Of a stretch of DNA of 56,777 bases, positions 28,089 to 36,328 are shown piece by piece (the stretch's first letter is position 1; each line of letters begins with the position of its first letter). Both the position numbers and the translations under genes were made by a program. The notes beneath the pieces were generated by a model. That model was not told the DNA's origin and searched no databases. It was given only the letters and a program-made list of their open reading frames with translations. Source of the DNA: Bacillus mobilis (lineage in GTDB: Bacteria; Bacillota; Bacilli; Bacillales; Bacillaceae_G); the NCBI RefSeq assembly GCF_001884045.1, contig NZ_MACF01000019.1, forward strand, positions 1 to 56,777, written 5' to 3'.

Positions 28089-28613
28089 ATGGTAACGATT
28101 AGACAAGAGCAAAAAAACGATTATAGAAAAACAGAAGAAGTGGTACAACAAGCATTTTTCCATGAAGAATTTAGTGATAAAACAGAACATGAACTTGTAA
28201 AACGTATTAGAGAATGTGACGCGTTTATTCCTGAATTATCAATCGTTGCAGTAGATGAGGAAATCGTTGGTCACATTATGTTATCTAAAATTACGATAGA
28301 ACAAGGTGCAACTTCTGTAGAATCATTAGCGCTTGCACCGGTATCAGTTGCTAGGAAGCATCAGAAAAAAGGAATCGGTGGGAAGCTTATTGTAGCTGCG
28401 TTAGAAAAAGCGAAAGAACTTGGATACGGGGCAGTTGTAGTATTAGGACATCCAGAGTACTATCCGAAATTTGGTTTTAAGAAAGCAAGTGAGTGGAATA
28501 TAAAAGCACCGTTTGAAGTGCCTGAAGAGGTGTTTATGGTGGTGGAATTAAGGGAGAATGCTCTTGAAGGTGTAGAAGGAGTTGTTCAGTACTCGAGTGC
28601 ATTTGCTCAGTAG
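28089..28613 (+). CDS. GNAT acetyltransferase (YhbS-like)
   Basis: This 174-residue acetyltransferase shows the acetyl-CoA pyrophosphate-binding motif as ARKHQKKGIGGKLI near residue 93, preceded by the beta-4 strand SLALAPVSV. GHPEYYPKFGFKKAS in the C-terminal part is typical of the YhbS-like subgroup. The acceptor is unknown. It is separated by only six bases from the MutS2-like gene and shares the terminator at 28647, so the two are almost certainly co-transcribed. Confidence 0.87.
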   Translation: MVTIRQEQKNDYRKTEEVVQQAFFHEEFSDKTEHELVKRIRECDAFIPELSIVAVDEEIVGHIMLSKITIEQGATSVESLALAPVSVARKHQKKGIGGKLIVAALEKAKELGYGAVVVLGHPEYYPKFGFKKASEWNIKAPFEVPEEVFMVVELRENALEGVEGVVQYSSAFAQ

Positions 28614-28646
28614 GAATATCAGTTAAGAAATGTAATCATAAAAGAT

Positions 28647-28687
28647 GCTATCTTTTTGTAGAGATATACAGAAAGATAGCTTTTTTT
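28647..28687 (+). terminator. Terminator of the mutS2-like/GNAT operon
   Basis: GCTATCTTTTTGTA and TACAGAAAGATAGC pair across a short loop, with tail TTTTTTTATT. Confidence 0.9.
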
Positions 28688-28770
28688 ATTAAACAAATTC
28701 ACTTGCGTATATTTTGCTCAATGAATAATTAAGGTGGTAAAATTGATATAGAAATGTAAAGGGAGAGAAT

Positions 28771-29484
28771 ATGATGAAGAATCGAGAAACAGATAGCAAT
28801 GAGAATGTAGTTACGTTATATGTTACAAGACACGGTAAAACGATATTAAATACGAATCATCGCGCGCAAGGTTGGGCAGACTCTCCATTAGTAGAAAAAG
28901 GTGTGGAAGTTGCCTCTAATTTAGGAACAGGATTAAAAGATGTTCATTTTGCGAATGCGTATAGTAGTGATAGCGGCCGAGCGATTGAAACTGCTAATTT
29001 AGTATTAAAATATAGTGAGCAAACAAAATTGAAACTAGAGCAAAGAAAACATTTACGAGAATTAAATTTTGGTATTTTTGAAGGTGAAAAACTTGAAAAT
29101 ATGTGGGATGTGGTTGGAAAAGCTGCGGGTGTTACATCACCTGAAGAACTCATGAAGTTTTCTATTCAAGAAGTGATTAATCTCATTAGAGCAGCAGATC
29201 CTACGAAACAGGCGGAAGATTGGGAATTATTTTCTACTCGTATAAAAGAAGAGATTGATAAAATTAGTGAAGAATCTGCTGCAAATGGAGGTGGCAACGT
29301 TTTAGTTGTCGTTCATGGGCTTTTGATTACTACATTAATCGAAATGTTAGACAGTAGCCAAACAAAACTTGGAGTAGAGAATGCTAGTGTGACGAAGATT
29401 ATATATCAAAATGGAACATACACAGTCGAGTCGGTTGGAGATATGAGCTATGTTGCAAAAGGGAAAGAAAGTGTGGAAATATAA
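28771..29484 (+). CDS. Histidine phosphatase (phosphoglycerate mutase-like)
   Basis: This is a 237-residue member of the histidine phosphatase superfamily. The phospho-accepting motif is TRHGKT at about residues 19-24, the second arginine lies in SSDSGRAIETA, and the catalytic acid region reads RELNFGIFEGEK. The second core histidine is in VVVHGLLI near the C-terminus. Members hydrolyse small phosphate esters; a true mutase is less likely. Two adjacent ATG codons follow GGGAGAG and either could start. It is monocistronic, with a terminator right behind the stop. Confidence 0.88.
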   Translation: MMKNRETDSNENVVTLYVTRHGKTILNTNHRAQGWADSPLVEKGVEVASNLGTGLKDVHFANAYSSDSGRAIETANLVLKYSEQTKLKLEQRKHLRELNFGIFEGEKLENMWDVVGKAAGVTSPEELMKFSIQEVINLIRAADPTKQAEDWELFSTRIKEEIDKISEESAANGGGNVLVVVHGLLITTLIEMLDSSQTKLGVENASVTKIIYQNGTYTVESVGDMSYVAKGKESVEI

Positions 29485-29493
29485 TTAAATCTC

Positions 29494-29550
29494 AAATAGA
29501 AATAAGAAAAGGAGGCTAGAAAATCTAGCTTCCTTTTCTTATTTCTATTT
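29494..29550. terminator. Very long hairpin terminator
   Basis: Twenty-seven-base arms pair with one G-U-type mismatch around a 3-base loop (from AAATAGAAATAAG to CTTATTTCTATTT). The core GGAGGCTAGA/TCTAGCTTCC is followed by TTTTC. The stem is far longer than a terminator needs. Confidence 0.8.
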
Positions 29551-29755
29551 ATAAAATTAGGTTGGGGTATTTTAGTGAAAATATCCATTATGTAGAGTAT
29601 TTCTTTGTTCAACAGTTGGATCATTTAATTGAATAAAGGTGTAGCTTTTTGAATAAGGCCATTTTGCTGAAAAGGATATCTCCAATTTTTAACGAATACA
29701 GGGTTATAAATAAGAAAAAGTGGTGAGATAAATAGGGAGAGAATTTAATTTCTTT

Positions 29756-30538
29756 TTGGAAAATAAAACGGAGAAATGTATCATTAACAGGCTTCGGAGC
29801 GCGGGGTGTGTTTTCGCAGAAGATGAGACCCGGTTACTTATGTCAGAGGCAGAAACCCCAGAGGATTTAAAGAAAATGGTGGAAATGCGGGCCCATGGTT
29901 TACCACTTGAATATGTTGTTGGATACGCAGCATTCTGTGGATTGCGGATAGAAGTGGACCGAGGTGTTTTCGTGCCTCGTCAACGTACAGAGTTTCTTGT
30001 TCACCAGGCAAAAGCTCTGTCATGTTTTGATGATATCGTCGTTGATCTATGTTGCGGGTCAGGGGCTGTGGGTGTAGCTCTGGTGGAAGCTTTAGGACAA
30101 GTTGAGTTGTATTCTGTTGATATTGACCCTGTCGCAGTACGATGTGCAAGCCGCAACGTAACAAATTTCGGTGGACATGTTTTTGAAGGTGACTTGTATA
30201 ATGCTTTGCCTCATTCACTTAAAGGTCGTGTGAATACCTTAGTTGCAAACGTACCATATGTTCCTACCAAGGCAATAAAGCTACTCCCACAGGAAGCTCG
30301 CCTACATGAACCAAAGATAGCGCTTGACGGGGGAGAGGATGGACTTCACATTCAGCGAAGAGTAGCAAAAGAAGCATTTCTCTGGCTAGCACCGGGAGGT
30401 CATCTTTTAATAGAGACGAGTGAAATGCAGGCAACTCAGACCTTTGCAATTTTTGCTGATGCTGGGCTTACTCCGAAATTGGTTAGAGATGAGGAACTAG
30501 ACGCTACTGTCGTTATAGGAGTGAATTCTCGTTTTTAG
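29756..30538 (+). CDS. PrmC-like methyltransferase, putative protein glutamine-N5 type
   Basis: This is a 260-residue S-adenosylmethionine-dependent methyltransferase related to PrmC/HemK. The N-terminal domain includes PLEYVVGYAAFCGL; the SAM site is VVDLCCGSGAVG near residue 97. The catalytic motif reads NVPYVP where PrmC has NPPY, as in the separate PrmC-related group of unknown substrate. Initiation is uncertain: no ATG fits, and TTG at 29756 has AGGGAGAG fourteen bases upstream, a wide spacing. The gene is visibly richer in G+C than its neighbours (45-48% in the lines I counted), which suggests acquisition by transfer. It stands alone between two terminators. Confidence 0.83.
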   Translation: MENKTEKCIINRLRSAGCVFAEDETRLLMSEAETPEDLKKMVEMRAHGLPLEYVVGYAAFCGLRIEVDRGVFVPRQRTEFLVHQAKALSCFDDIVVDLCCGSGAVGVALVEALGQVELYSVDIDPVAVRCASRNVTNFGGHVFEGDLYNALPHSLKGRVNTLVANVPYVPTKAIKLLPQEARLHEPKIALDGGEDGLHIQRRVAKEAFLWLAPGGHLLIETSEMQATQTFAIFADAGLTPKLVRDEELDATVVIGVNSRF

Positions 30539-30605
30539 CATAAATTAGTACGTAGTTTTATTTACAAATGAGCACAAAATTTACACGGACCCGTTATTTG
30601 AAGAA

Positions 30606-30645
30606 GAAAGGACATAACATATGTTATGTCCTTTCATTTATTAAC
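30606..30645. terminator. Perfect 30-bp palindromic terminator
   Basis: GAAAGGACATAACAT is followed directly by its reverse complement, then ATTTATT. It lies between the methyltransferase and the leftward oxidoreductase. Confidence 0.7.
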
Positions 30646-30703
30646 TGTTTTCAATTCAGGTCTTGATAAAATCGAATTTAACTTCCTTTTTAAGTGGTAA
30701 CGA

Positions 30704-31669
30704 TTAAGGGATTAATAAAATCTTCCCTGTACTTTTTCTGCTCTCTAATAATTCATGGGCACGGGCACCGTCTTCTAAAGAGAATGTAGTAGGATTTGCA
30801 ATTTTTACTTTCTCGGCCATAATCCATTCGAATAATTGAGAGGAGCGTTCTTTTCTCTCTTCATAAGATGTAAGCACGTTCCAAAGGTCTCCGCCAGTTA
30901 AAGTTTTCGAAGTATCCATAAGCATACGCGGATCAACGGGCGCAGGATTACCGCCGGCCATTCCGTAAAATACGACAGTACCACCAGTTTTAGTTGTGCT
31001 AAAACTTTCCTCTAATGTAGAACCTACTGATTCATATACAACATTTACTCCATCACCGTTTGTTATTTCAAGTACTTTCGCAGGCCATGATTCCGTATAT
31101 AAAAATACATGATCAGCACCAGCTAATGTAGCTATTTGTGCTTTTTCTTTTGATGATGTGAGGCCGATTACTTTTCCGCCTAGTAGTTTAATTATTTGAA
31201 TAAGAAGTTGCCCAACACCACCAGCGGCAGCATGTACTAAAGCTATATCACCTTGTTTTATTTGATAGCTATCGTTCGTTAAATAATGTGCTGTTAGACC
31301 TTGCAATAAGACAGAAGCGGCTGTTTCAAAAGAAATAGAATCTGGAAGCTTAATTGCTTTCTCAGACGGAACAGCAACTAGCTCTGCATTTGCAAATGGG
31401 ACATCAGCAAATGCAATGCGGTCTCCAGGATTAATATTCGTAACGTCAGCTCCTACTTTTTCAACAATACCAGCGCCTTCATAACCTAATACATAAGGCG
31501 GATTGCCAGCGAGATGATAATCACCGCGGCGTCTATAAATATCGGCGAAATTTAAACCGATTGCTTTCGTGCGGACAAGAATTGCATTTGGATTTATGAT
31601 TGGATCATTTAGTTCTTTATATTGTAGTACATCCGGATTTCCGAACTGTTCGAAACAAAGTGCTTTCAT
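30704..31669 (-). CDS. NADPH:quinone oxidoreductase-type MDR enzyme
   Basis: This is a 321-residue medium-chain dehydrogenase/reductase without the catalytic zinc ligands, as in quinone oxidoreductase. It shows GLNFADIYRRRGDY, the substrate-domain GYEGAGIVEKVG, and the nucleotide-binding VHAAAGGVGQLLIQ near residue 150. The expected reaction is NADPH-dependent reduction of quinones or enones. GGAGGTATTCC precedes ATG 31669, so a longer frame to 31729 is not used. It is divergent from a LysR gene whose likely binding site lies between them, a classic autoregulated pair. Confidence 0.9.
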   Translation of the reverse strand: MKALCFEQFGNPDVLQYKELNDPIINPNAILVRTKAIGLNFADIYRRRGDYHLAGNPPYVLGYEGAGIVEKVGADVTNINPGDRIAFADVPFANAELVAVPSEKAIKLPDSISFETAASVLLQGLTAHYLTNDSYQIKQGDIALVHAAAGGVGQLLIQIIKLLGGKVIGLTSSKEKAQIATLAGADHVFLYTESWPAKVLEITNGDGVNVVYESVGSTLEESFSTTKTGGTVVFYGMAGGNPAPVDPRMLMDTSKTLTGGDLWNVLTSYEERKERSSQLFEWIMAEKVKIANPTTFSLEDGARAHELLESRKSTGKILLIP

Positions 31670-31756
31670 ATGGAATACCTCCATTTGTATTGTTTGTCGA
31701 TGCTCTTTATCATACAATACATATATCAATAGACAAAGAGGATTATTTCGATGAAA

Positions 31757-31777
31757 TCAATCGGAAATATCGATTGA
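31757..31777. promoter_or_regulatory. Probable LysR binding site
   Basis: TCAATCG-N7-CGATTGA is a perfect dyad containing the T-N11-A spacing typical of LysR-type sites. It is centred 26 bases before the LysR start and about 100 bases from the oxidoreductase start. Confidence 0.6.
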
Positions 31778-31792
31778 AAAGAGGGATGATAA

Positions 31793-32686
31793 ATGGAGAT
31801 AAAACAGTTAATTACATTTAAAATAGCGGCACATACTTTGAATTTTACACAAACTGCGAAGAAATTAAACTTTGCTCAATCGAGCGTAACGGCGCAAATT
31901 AAAACGTTAGAAGCTGAGTTAGGTACGCCGTTATTTGAAAGATTAGGGAAACGTCTTTTTTTAACTGAAGCAGGCAGAAAGTTTCAATTATATGCCGACA
32001 AGATGATTGCACTCAGTAACGAAGCGAAAATGGCTGTGAAAGATGATGAGGAAATAGCAGGTACGTTAATAATCGGTGCGCAAGAGAGTCAATGTACATA
32101 TAGGCTGCCATCTATATTAAAGAGGTTTAAAGCACAATTTCCTCAAATAAAGCTTATATTTAAACCAGCACATTCCAATAAAGATGCGAAGGAACAATTG
32201 ATGGAGGGTAAAGTCGATCTTGCTTTTATTTTGGACGAATGTAAAACAGAAGATGCTTTACATGTGGAGCCGCTTATGAAAGAAGAATTAAAAGTAGTAG
32301 CTGCTTCAGGGCATTATTTACTCGAGCAAACTTCCGTTTCTATAAAAGATTTAGAAAGGGAAACACTTTTGTTAACAGAACTTGGTTGCTCGTACCGAAC
32401 TTTATTTGAAGAGCTATTTCGTACAGAAGATGTGTATCCAGCAAATAAAATTGAGTTCGTTAGTGTCGAGGCAATTAAACAATGTGTTATTGCAGATTTA
32501 GGTATAGCCGTTTTACCAGCGATAGTAGTAGAAAAAAATATACGAGAGGGGACTATAAAACAGTTACATGTAGAAAATGTAATTTCACCGATTTATACAC
32601 AAATTGCTTGGCATAAAGATAAGTGGATGACAGCTCCGTTACAACAATTTATTGATGTGACGAGGGAGTTTTTTACGACGGATTAA
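31793..32686 (+). CDS. LysR-family transcriptional regulator
   Basis: This is a 297-residue LysR-type protein. The winged helix-turn-helix is at residues 1-60 (MEIKQLITFKIAAHTLNFTQ, then FAQSSVTAQIKTLEAELGTPLFER) and the effector domain begins at GTLIIGAQESQCTYRLPSIL. It is divergent from the quinone oxidoreductase and most likely its activator, with redox-active or electrophilic compounds as plausible signals. AGAGGGATGAT serves as ribosome binding site. It shares the effector-domain opening (Gly-Xaa-Leu-Xaa-Ile-Gly then an RLPSIL stretch) with the LysR at 8832, so the two regulators are related. Confidence 0.92.
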   Translation: MEIKQLITFKIAAHTLNFTQTAKKLNFAQSSVTAQIKTLEAELGTPLFERLGKRLFLTEAGRKFQLYADKMIALSNEAKMAVKDDEEIAGTLIIGAQESQCTYRLPSILKRFKAQFPQIKLIFKPAHSNKDAKEQLMEGKVDLAFILDECKTEDALHVEPLMKEELKVVAASGHYLLEQTSVSIKDLERETLLLTELGCSYRTLFEELFRTEDVYPANKIEFVSVEAIKQCVIADLGIAVLPAIVVEKNIREGTIKQLHVENVISPIYTQIAWHKDKWMTAPLQQFIDVTREFFTTD

Positions 32687-32753
32687 GTGGAGAAATTGGT
32701 ATTAATATTAGTATAAAAGTGTTCGGAGTGTTATTTGATTTTGATATAAAAGT

Positions 32754-32793
32754 GAAAGAGCCTTACTGCATTTTATTGTGGTAAGGTTCTTTC
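32754..32793. terminator. Terminator between LysR and GNAT genes
   Basis: GAAAGAGCCTTACTGCA and TGTGGTAAGGTTCTTTC pair with wobbles around a 6-base loop. It lies between two converging genes. Confidence 0.75.
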
Positions 32794-32821
32794 AAGTTGT
32801 TAATAGTTTAAGAACAGTTAT

Positions 32822-33358
32822 TTACAAGGACATATCTTTATAATCACTTTTAAGTATCGCCATAATAATTTCATCCGAGTACGTATCGTTATAAAATAAA
32901 GATTGGCGTAAGGTGCCTTCTTTTACAAACCCAACCTTTTCATAAGCTTTAATTCCGCGTAAATTATGGCTAAAAACTTCTAACTGTAACCGATTTAATG
33001 ATAGGTTTTCAAAAACAAACCTTAAAACAATTGTAATTGCTTCAGTTCCATAGCCTTTTCCTGTTAATGCTATGGAAAGCATTGATATTCTGAATACTGC
33101 TCTTTTGTTCTCCTCATCGATATTTAAAATCGACAACTCTCCAATCATTTCGTTAGTGCTTTTTAAACAAATAGCGAAATCATAGCGACTTGAATCATTA
33201 TTTATATGATCTATATGTGCTTTAATTTGCTCAAATGAAAAAGTAGACTTGGTTCCAGTCATATATCTTATTTCATCATCCATTGTACTTTCTAATATAA
33301 TAGGCGCATCTAGCTGACAAAGAGGTCTTAAATAAATTCTGTCACTCTCTAATCTCAT
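32822..33358 (-). CDS. GNAT acetyltransferase, RimJ/RimL type
   Basis: This 178-residue acetyltransferase begins with the RimJ/RimL entry motif (LESDRIYLRPLCQLDAPII). It has an acetyl-CoA-binding segment SIALTGKGYGTEAI near residue 97 and the typical NRLQLEVFSHNLRGIKAYEKVGF (as NRLQLEVFSHN, then IKAYEKVGF) C-terminal motif. Relatives acetylate ribosomal protein N-termini, polyamines or aminoglycosides. AAGGAG lies eight bases before the ATG. It is a single-gene leftward unit. Confidence 0.9.
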   Translation of the reverse strand: MRLESDRIYLRPLCQLDAPIILESTMDDEIRYMTGTKSTFSFEQIKAHIDHINNDSSRYDFAICLKSTNEMIGELSILNIDEENKRAVFRISMLSIALTGKGYGTEAITIVLRFVFENLSLNRLQLEVFSHNLRGIKAYEKVGFVKEGTLRQSLFYNDTYSDEIIMAILKSDYKDMSL

Positions 33359-33911
33359 TATAAATTTCTCCTTAAGGTTGGTGATAGAGTATCTAAATGT
33401 TTTTGATAAGAGTTGTATTGTTTGAAAAGTATGAGTCTTACTTTAATGTTACATGAATTTTATAATGATATGGTATACCTAAAATAAATGATAAAAGTTT
33501 TATACACAACAAAATATATCATTAAACTATTTGTTATTATCATTATTATTGTTTTTCATTCCACTTTTAAATGAACATGAGTTTTTTCTAGATAGTTTAA
33601 GTAGAAAATAAGTATGTACCACTAATCTGCATCGTAGTTCAACAAGAACTAAATAATTTTATCGACACTTTAAAAGAGCGTGTTTTGATTATTTTTCAAA
33701 ATAAGCCCTTTCTTTTTGTTTATTCCCGATTAACGGATAGTAAGACACCATATTCGAGTCGCGAATGAAGCAAAGTAGGTAGGGGGAAGTTTGTCCACTC
33801 ATAAAAGCTGGATAGAGTATGGATGTTTCTTTAGTATTTTGGAATAATTTAACATAATATGTTTTCTTTCATCCAAATTTATGCTGTAATTAAAACAAAG
33901 GAGGCAAGTAA
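33359..33911. other. Intergenic region containing a degenerate bcr1-like repeat
   Basis: No gene is visible in these 553 bp. The right half contains a worn copy of the repeat described at 33719-33832; the left half is AT-rich and holds the GNAT promoter. Confidence 0.55.
33719..33832 (+). repeat. Degenerate bcr1-like repeat
   Basis: This stretch can be aligned with the copies at 54199 and 56642: TTTATtCCCG-ATTAACG at the left end, GCAGTAAGAC-like TAGTAAGACACC, then AAGCAAAG with AGGTAGGGGG, then CTCATAAAAGC. Many substitutions show it is older. The original hairpin pairing is partly lost. Confidence 0.6.
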
Positions 33912-34673
33912 ATGGGGAAAGAAATTAAACGGTATGTAATGTGCACTTTGATATTTACATGGATACTATGGGGGCTACTAATTAACTTAATAAAATTTAA
34001 CATTACGACATTTGGTACACCGCTAGCGATGATAGTATTTGTTTTTGGGGGAATCATGCCGGCAATCGTTGCAATTAGCTTAAAGAAAAAATATGGATCA
34101 AAAGAAGATTTCAGAGTGTTTATAAAAAATGTTGTTAATCCTAAGTATCATTTTTTATGGTATATTCTAATCGTTGTTTTGGCTTTTATTAGTTGTTATC
34201 TGCCAATAATATTTGGTGGAGCAACGATGCAAAAACCATTATACGTGGCATTGCTTAGTTTTCCAATAATGATCGTTGGTGGTGGTCTTGAAGAAATCGG
34301 ATGGAGAGGATTCTTACAGCCTGCCCTTCAGAAAAGGTTTTCGGCATTTTTTAGTACGATTATTGTGAGCTTTATATGGGCTATTTGGCACTGGCCGTTA
34401 TGGTTTATTCCGGGCACGAATCAAACTCAAAGGGATTTTATAGCTTTTATAATTACGACAATTGCCATATCGTTCTTATTAACTACAATTTTTAACGCAA
34501 CTAAAAGTATTTTTATGTGTCTAACTTTCCATGCGCTTCTTAATTCTTTTTGGAGTGTGTATGTGCCAAATGATAAAGTGTTACCAGCATTTTCAACTTT
34601 TATTTTCGGGATTTTCGTGTTTATTGTGTATAAAGTCGTAATAAAAAGAAAGAATCTCTTATTGATTAGGTAA
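33912..34673 (+). CDS. CPBP-family intramembrane protease
   Basis: This 253-residue membrane protein has about seven to eight hydrophobic segments. The CPBP (CaaX-like, Abi) catalytic motifs are present: EEIGWRGF with the tandem glutamates and arginine near residue 128, WAIWHWPLWF with the second motif, and FHALLNS with the third histidine. Bacterial members process bacteriocins or peptide signals, or give immunity to them. No bacteriocin gene is adjacent. AAAGGAGG lies before the ATG. Confidence 0.9.
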   Translation: MGKEIKRYVMCTLIFTWILWGLLINLIKFNITTFGTPLAMIVFVFGGIMPAIVAISLKKKYGSKEDFRVFIKNVVNPKYHFLWYILIVVLAFISCYLPIIFGGATMQKPLYVALLSFPIMIVGGGLEEIGWRGFLQPALQKRFSAFFSTIIVSFIWAIWHWPLWFIPGTNQTQRDFIAFIITTIAISFLLTTIFNATKSIFMCLTFHALLNSFWSVYVPNDKVLPAFSTFIFGIFVFIVYKVVIKRKNLLLIR

Positions 34674-34888
34674 CTGAAATAATAAAAGGAAACATATTAA
34701 TATATTTTATTATGGATATGAAACTAATTAATAAGAACACGACACAAACATAATTAAAAAATAATACAGGTTTGTGCCGCAAAAAAATTGTAAAACTATA
34801 AACAGCGTCAAAAAGAATGAAGAGCCTTTCCGTATACATATACAATGTTAACGATAGTTATAGTAGTTCATTTGCTAAAACAACCGAA

Positions 34889-35377
34889 TTAACTAAGGTC
34901 CGTATCCGGAGGATTGTACCCAAGGTGACGAGCCATTGATACAATTTGTCCTTTATGATGAAATTCATGTGTCTCTGTATGAGTTAAAAGCCATAGTGGT
35001 GTTGTGCTCCAAGGTTCTTTTTGCCATTTCACTTCATTTGCTATATTTTCGAGCCAGCGGTCATTGTATTCATCTAAAAAACGTTGTACAGTCGCCTCTA
35101 CTAACTTAAATCTATCACGGACTTTGGCGACATCTGCATGCTCAATTTCATCATCACTAGCGAATGAAAAATCTGCTCGTTTTTGATTGAATGCGAATGA
35201 TCCAAGCCAGTATCGATAGCAATCGGCTACATGAATATGTGTCTTTATAATGCTACCGCCCCCGAAATTCGGAACAGTGCTATGTAATTTTTCTAATGGG
35301 ATTTCTTCCAAAAACGAAAATAGGGTTTCTCTTGTAGAGCTAATAAGATGATATTGTTGTTTTAAAATATGTAACAT
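34889..35377 (-). CDS. DinB-like four-helix metal-binding protein
   Basis: This 162-residue protein belongs to the DinB/YfiT-like superfamily, small metal-dependent enzymes often linked to thiol transfer with bacillithiol. Likely metal ligands are a histidine in KTHIHVADCYRYW near residue 47 and two in THEFHHKGQ near residue 139. GAGGAG precedes the start. It is a solitary leftward gene. Bacillithiol synthesis (bshB2) is also encoded in this window, which makes a thiol-transferase role plausible but unproven. Confidence 0.85.
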   Translation of the reverse strand: MLHILKQQYHLISSTRETLFSFLEEIPLEKLHSTVPNFGGGSIIKTHIHVADCYRYWLGSFAFNQKRADFSFASDDEIEHADVAKVRDRFKLVEATVQRFLDEYNDRWLENIANEVKWQKEPWSTTPLWLLTHTETHEFHHKGQIVSMARHLGYNPPDTDLS

Positions 35378-35581
35378 GTAATTACACTCCTCTTTTATTT
35401 ATTAAACTATTTGTGTAGTAAGTAATTCTATATTTATTAGGGGTGAACCTTTTAAATGTTTTTACAAAGCATATTAGATGTATTTCTTCATTGTTTCTGA
35501 TAGATTAAACAAGATGAAACTTTAATAAGTTGAACATTCTTAGTTCATAATAAATGGTACATGGAGAAGGGGAACGATAAA

Positions 35582-36037
35582 ATGAATAGAATAATTGGTT
35601 TAAAACAATTTGAAATAACGCGTGGGGCATTACTTAAATTTATGGAAACGTTAGATGATAAAACTGTGGATACACAGCCAGAGGGATTTAATAATACAAT
35701 TCGTTGGCATATTGGTCATGTGTTAACGGCAGCAGAAGTTTTCATGTTTGGAAAAGAATTCAAACAATTACCAACTGAATATCCAGGTATGTTTGGGTAT
35801 GGATCAAGACCATCTAAATGGAAAACAGAGGGGCCGTCATTGGAAGTGTTAGCGGCTCAATTAAAAGAACAAGCAAAACGTATTAACGAAATTCCAGCAG
35901 AAGCGTTTGAAAATAAACTGCAAGAGCCATTCCTAGGATTGGAAACAGTAGGGGAGCTTTACGGCATGATGCTTTATCATGAAGCTGATCATATTGGACA
36001 AATGAAGGCGATGGAACGTATGATTAAAGCTCTTTAG
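35582..36037 (+). CDS. DinB-like protein
   Basis: This is a second DinB-superfamily protein of 151 residues, with candidate metal histidines in IRWHIGHVLTAAEVF near residue 43 and in YHEADHIGQMKAMER near residue 133. It shares the four-helix fold with the neighbour at 34889 but little detailed sequence, so the pair is not a recent duplication. The ATG at 35582 is chosen because AGAAGGGG lies upstream; an ATG at 35561 would place that site inside the gene. Two hairpins follow the stop. Confidence 0.85.
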   Translation: MNRIIGLKQFEITRGALLKFMETLDDKTVDTQPEGFNNTIRWHIGHVLTAAEVFMFGKEFKQLPTEYPGMFGYGSRPSKWKTEGPSLEVLAAQLKEQAKRINEIPAEAFENKLQEPFLGLETVGELYGMMLYHEADHIGQMKAMERMIKAL

Positions 36038-36073
36038 TTTAAATTGCATATAGAAAACGAGATCACAGATGGT

Positions 36074-36118
36074 TTGTCAAAAATGAGGTGTAAGTAGTTA
36101 CAATCTTATTTTTGACAA
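36074..36118. repeat. Inverted repeat after the DinB-like gene
   Basis: TTGTCAAAAATGAG and CTTATTTTTGACAA are 14-base arms with one mismatch around a 17-base loop. It lies just before the stronger terminator at 36135. Confidence 0.6.
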
Positions 36119-36134
36119 TACAGGTGTATAAATA

Positions 36135-36174
36135 GACAAAAAGGATAGATAATTTATTATCTATCCTTTTTGTC
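36135..36174 (+). terminator. Terminator of the DinB-like gene
   Basis: GACAAAAAGGATAGATAA and TTATCTATCCTTTTTGTC form an 18-bp stem with a 4-base loop; the U-run lies inside the right arm. Confidence 0.75.
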
Positions 36175-36328
36175 GTTGAGTTTCTTGAAGGATTATGAGT
36201 AGGAATAGTTATTACTTTTTGGTTTGCATAATAGAAAAATATTGAAGGAAATACAGAAATAAGGTTGCGAAATCTATATGAAATATAAGTATAATAGTAG
36301 AGAAGAACTAGAAATAGGGGTGAATACT

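Noticed and set aside
29838-30218. 126-codon open frame antisense to the methyltransferase
   Set aside because: The methyltransferase has all family motifs. The antisense frame is a by-product of its higher G+C and has no initiation site.
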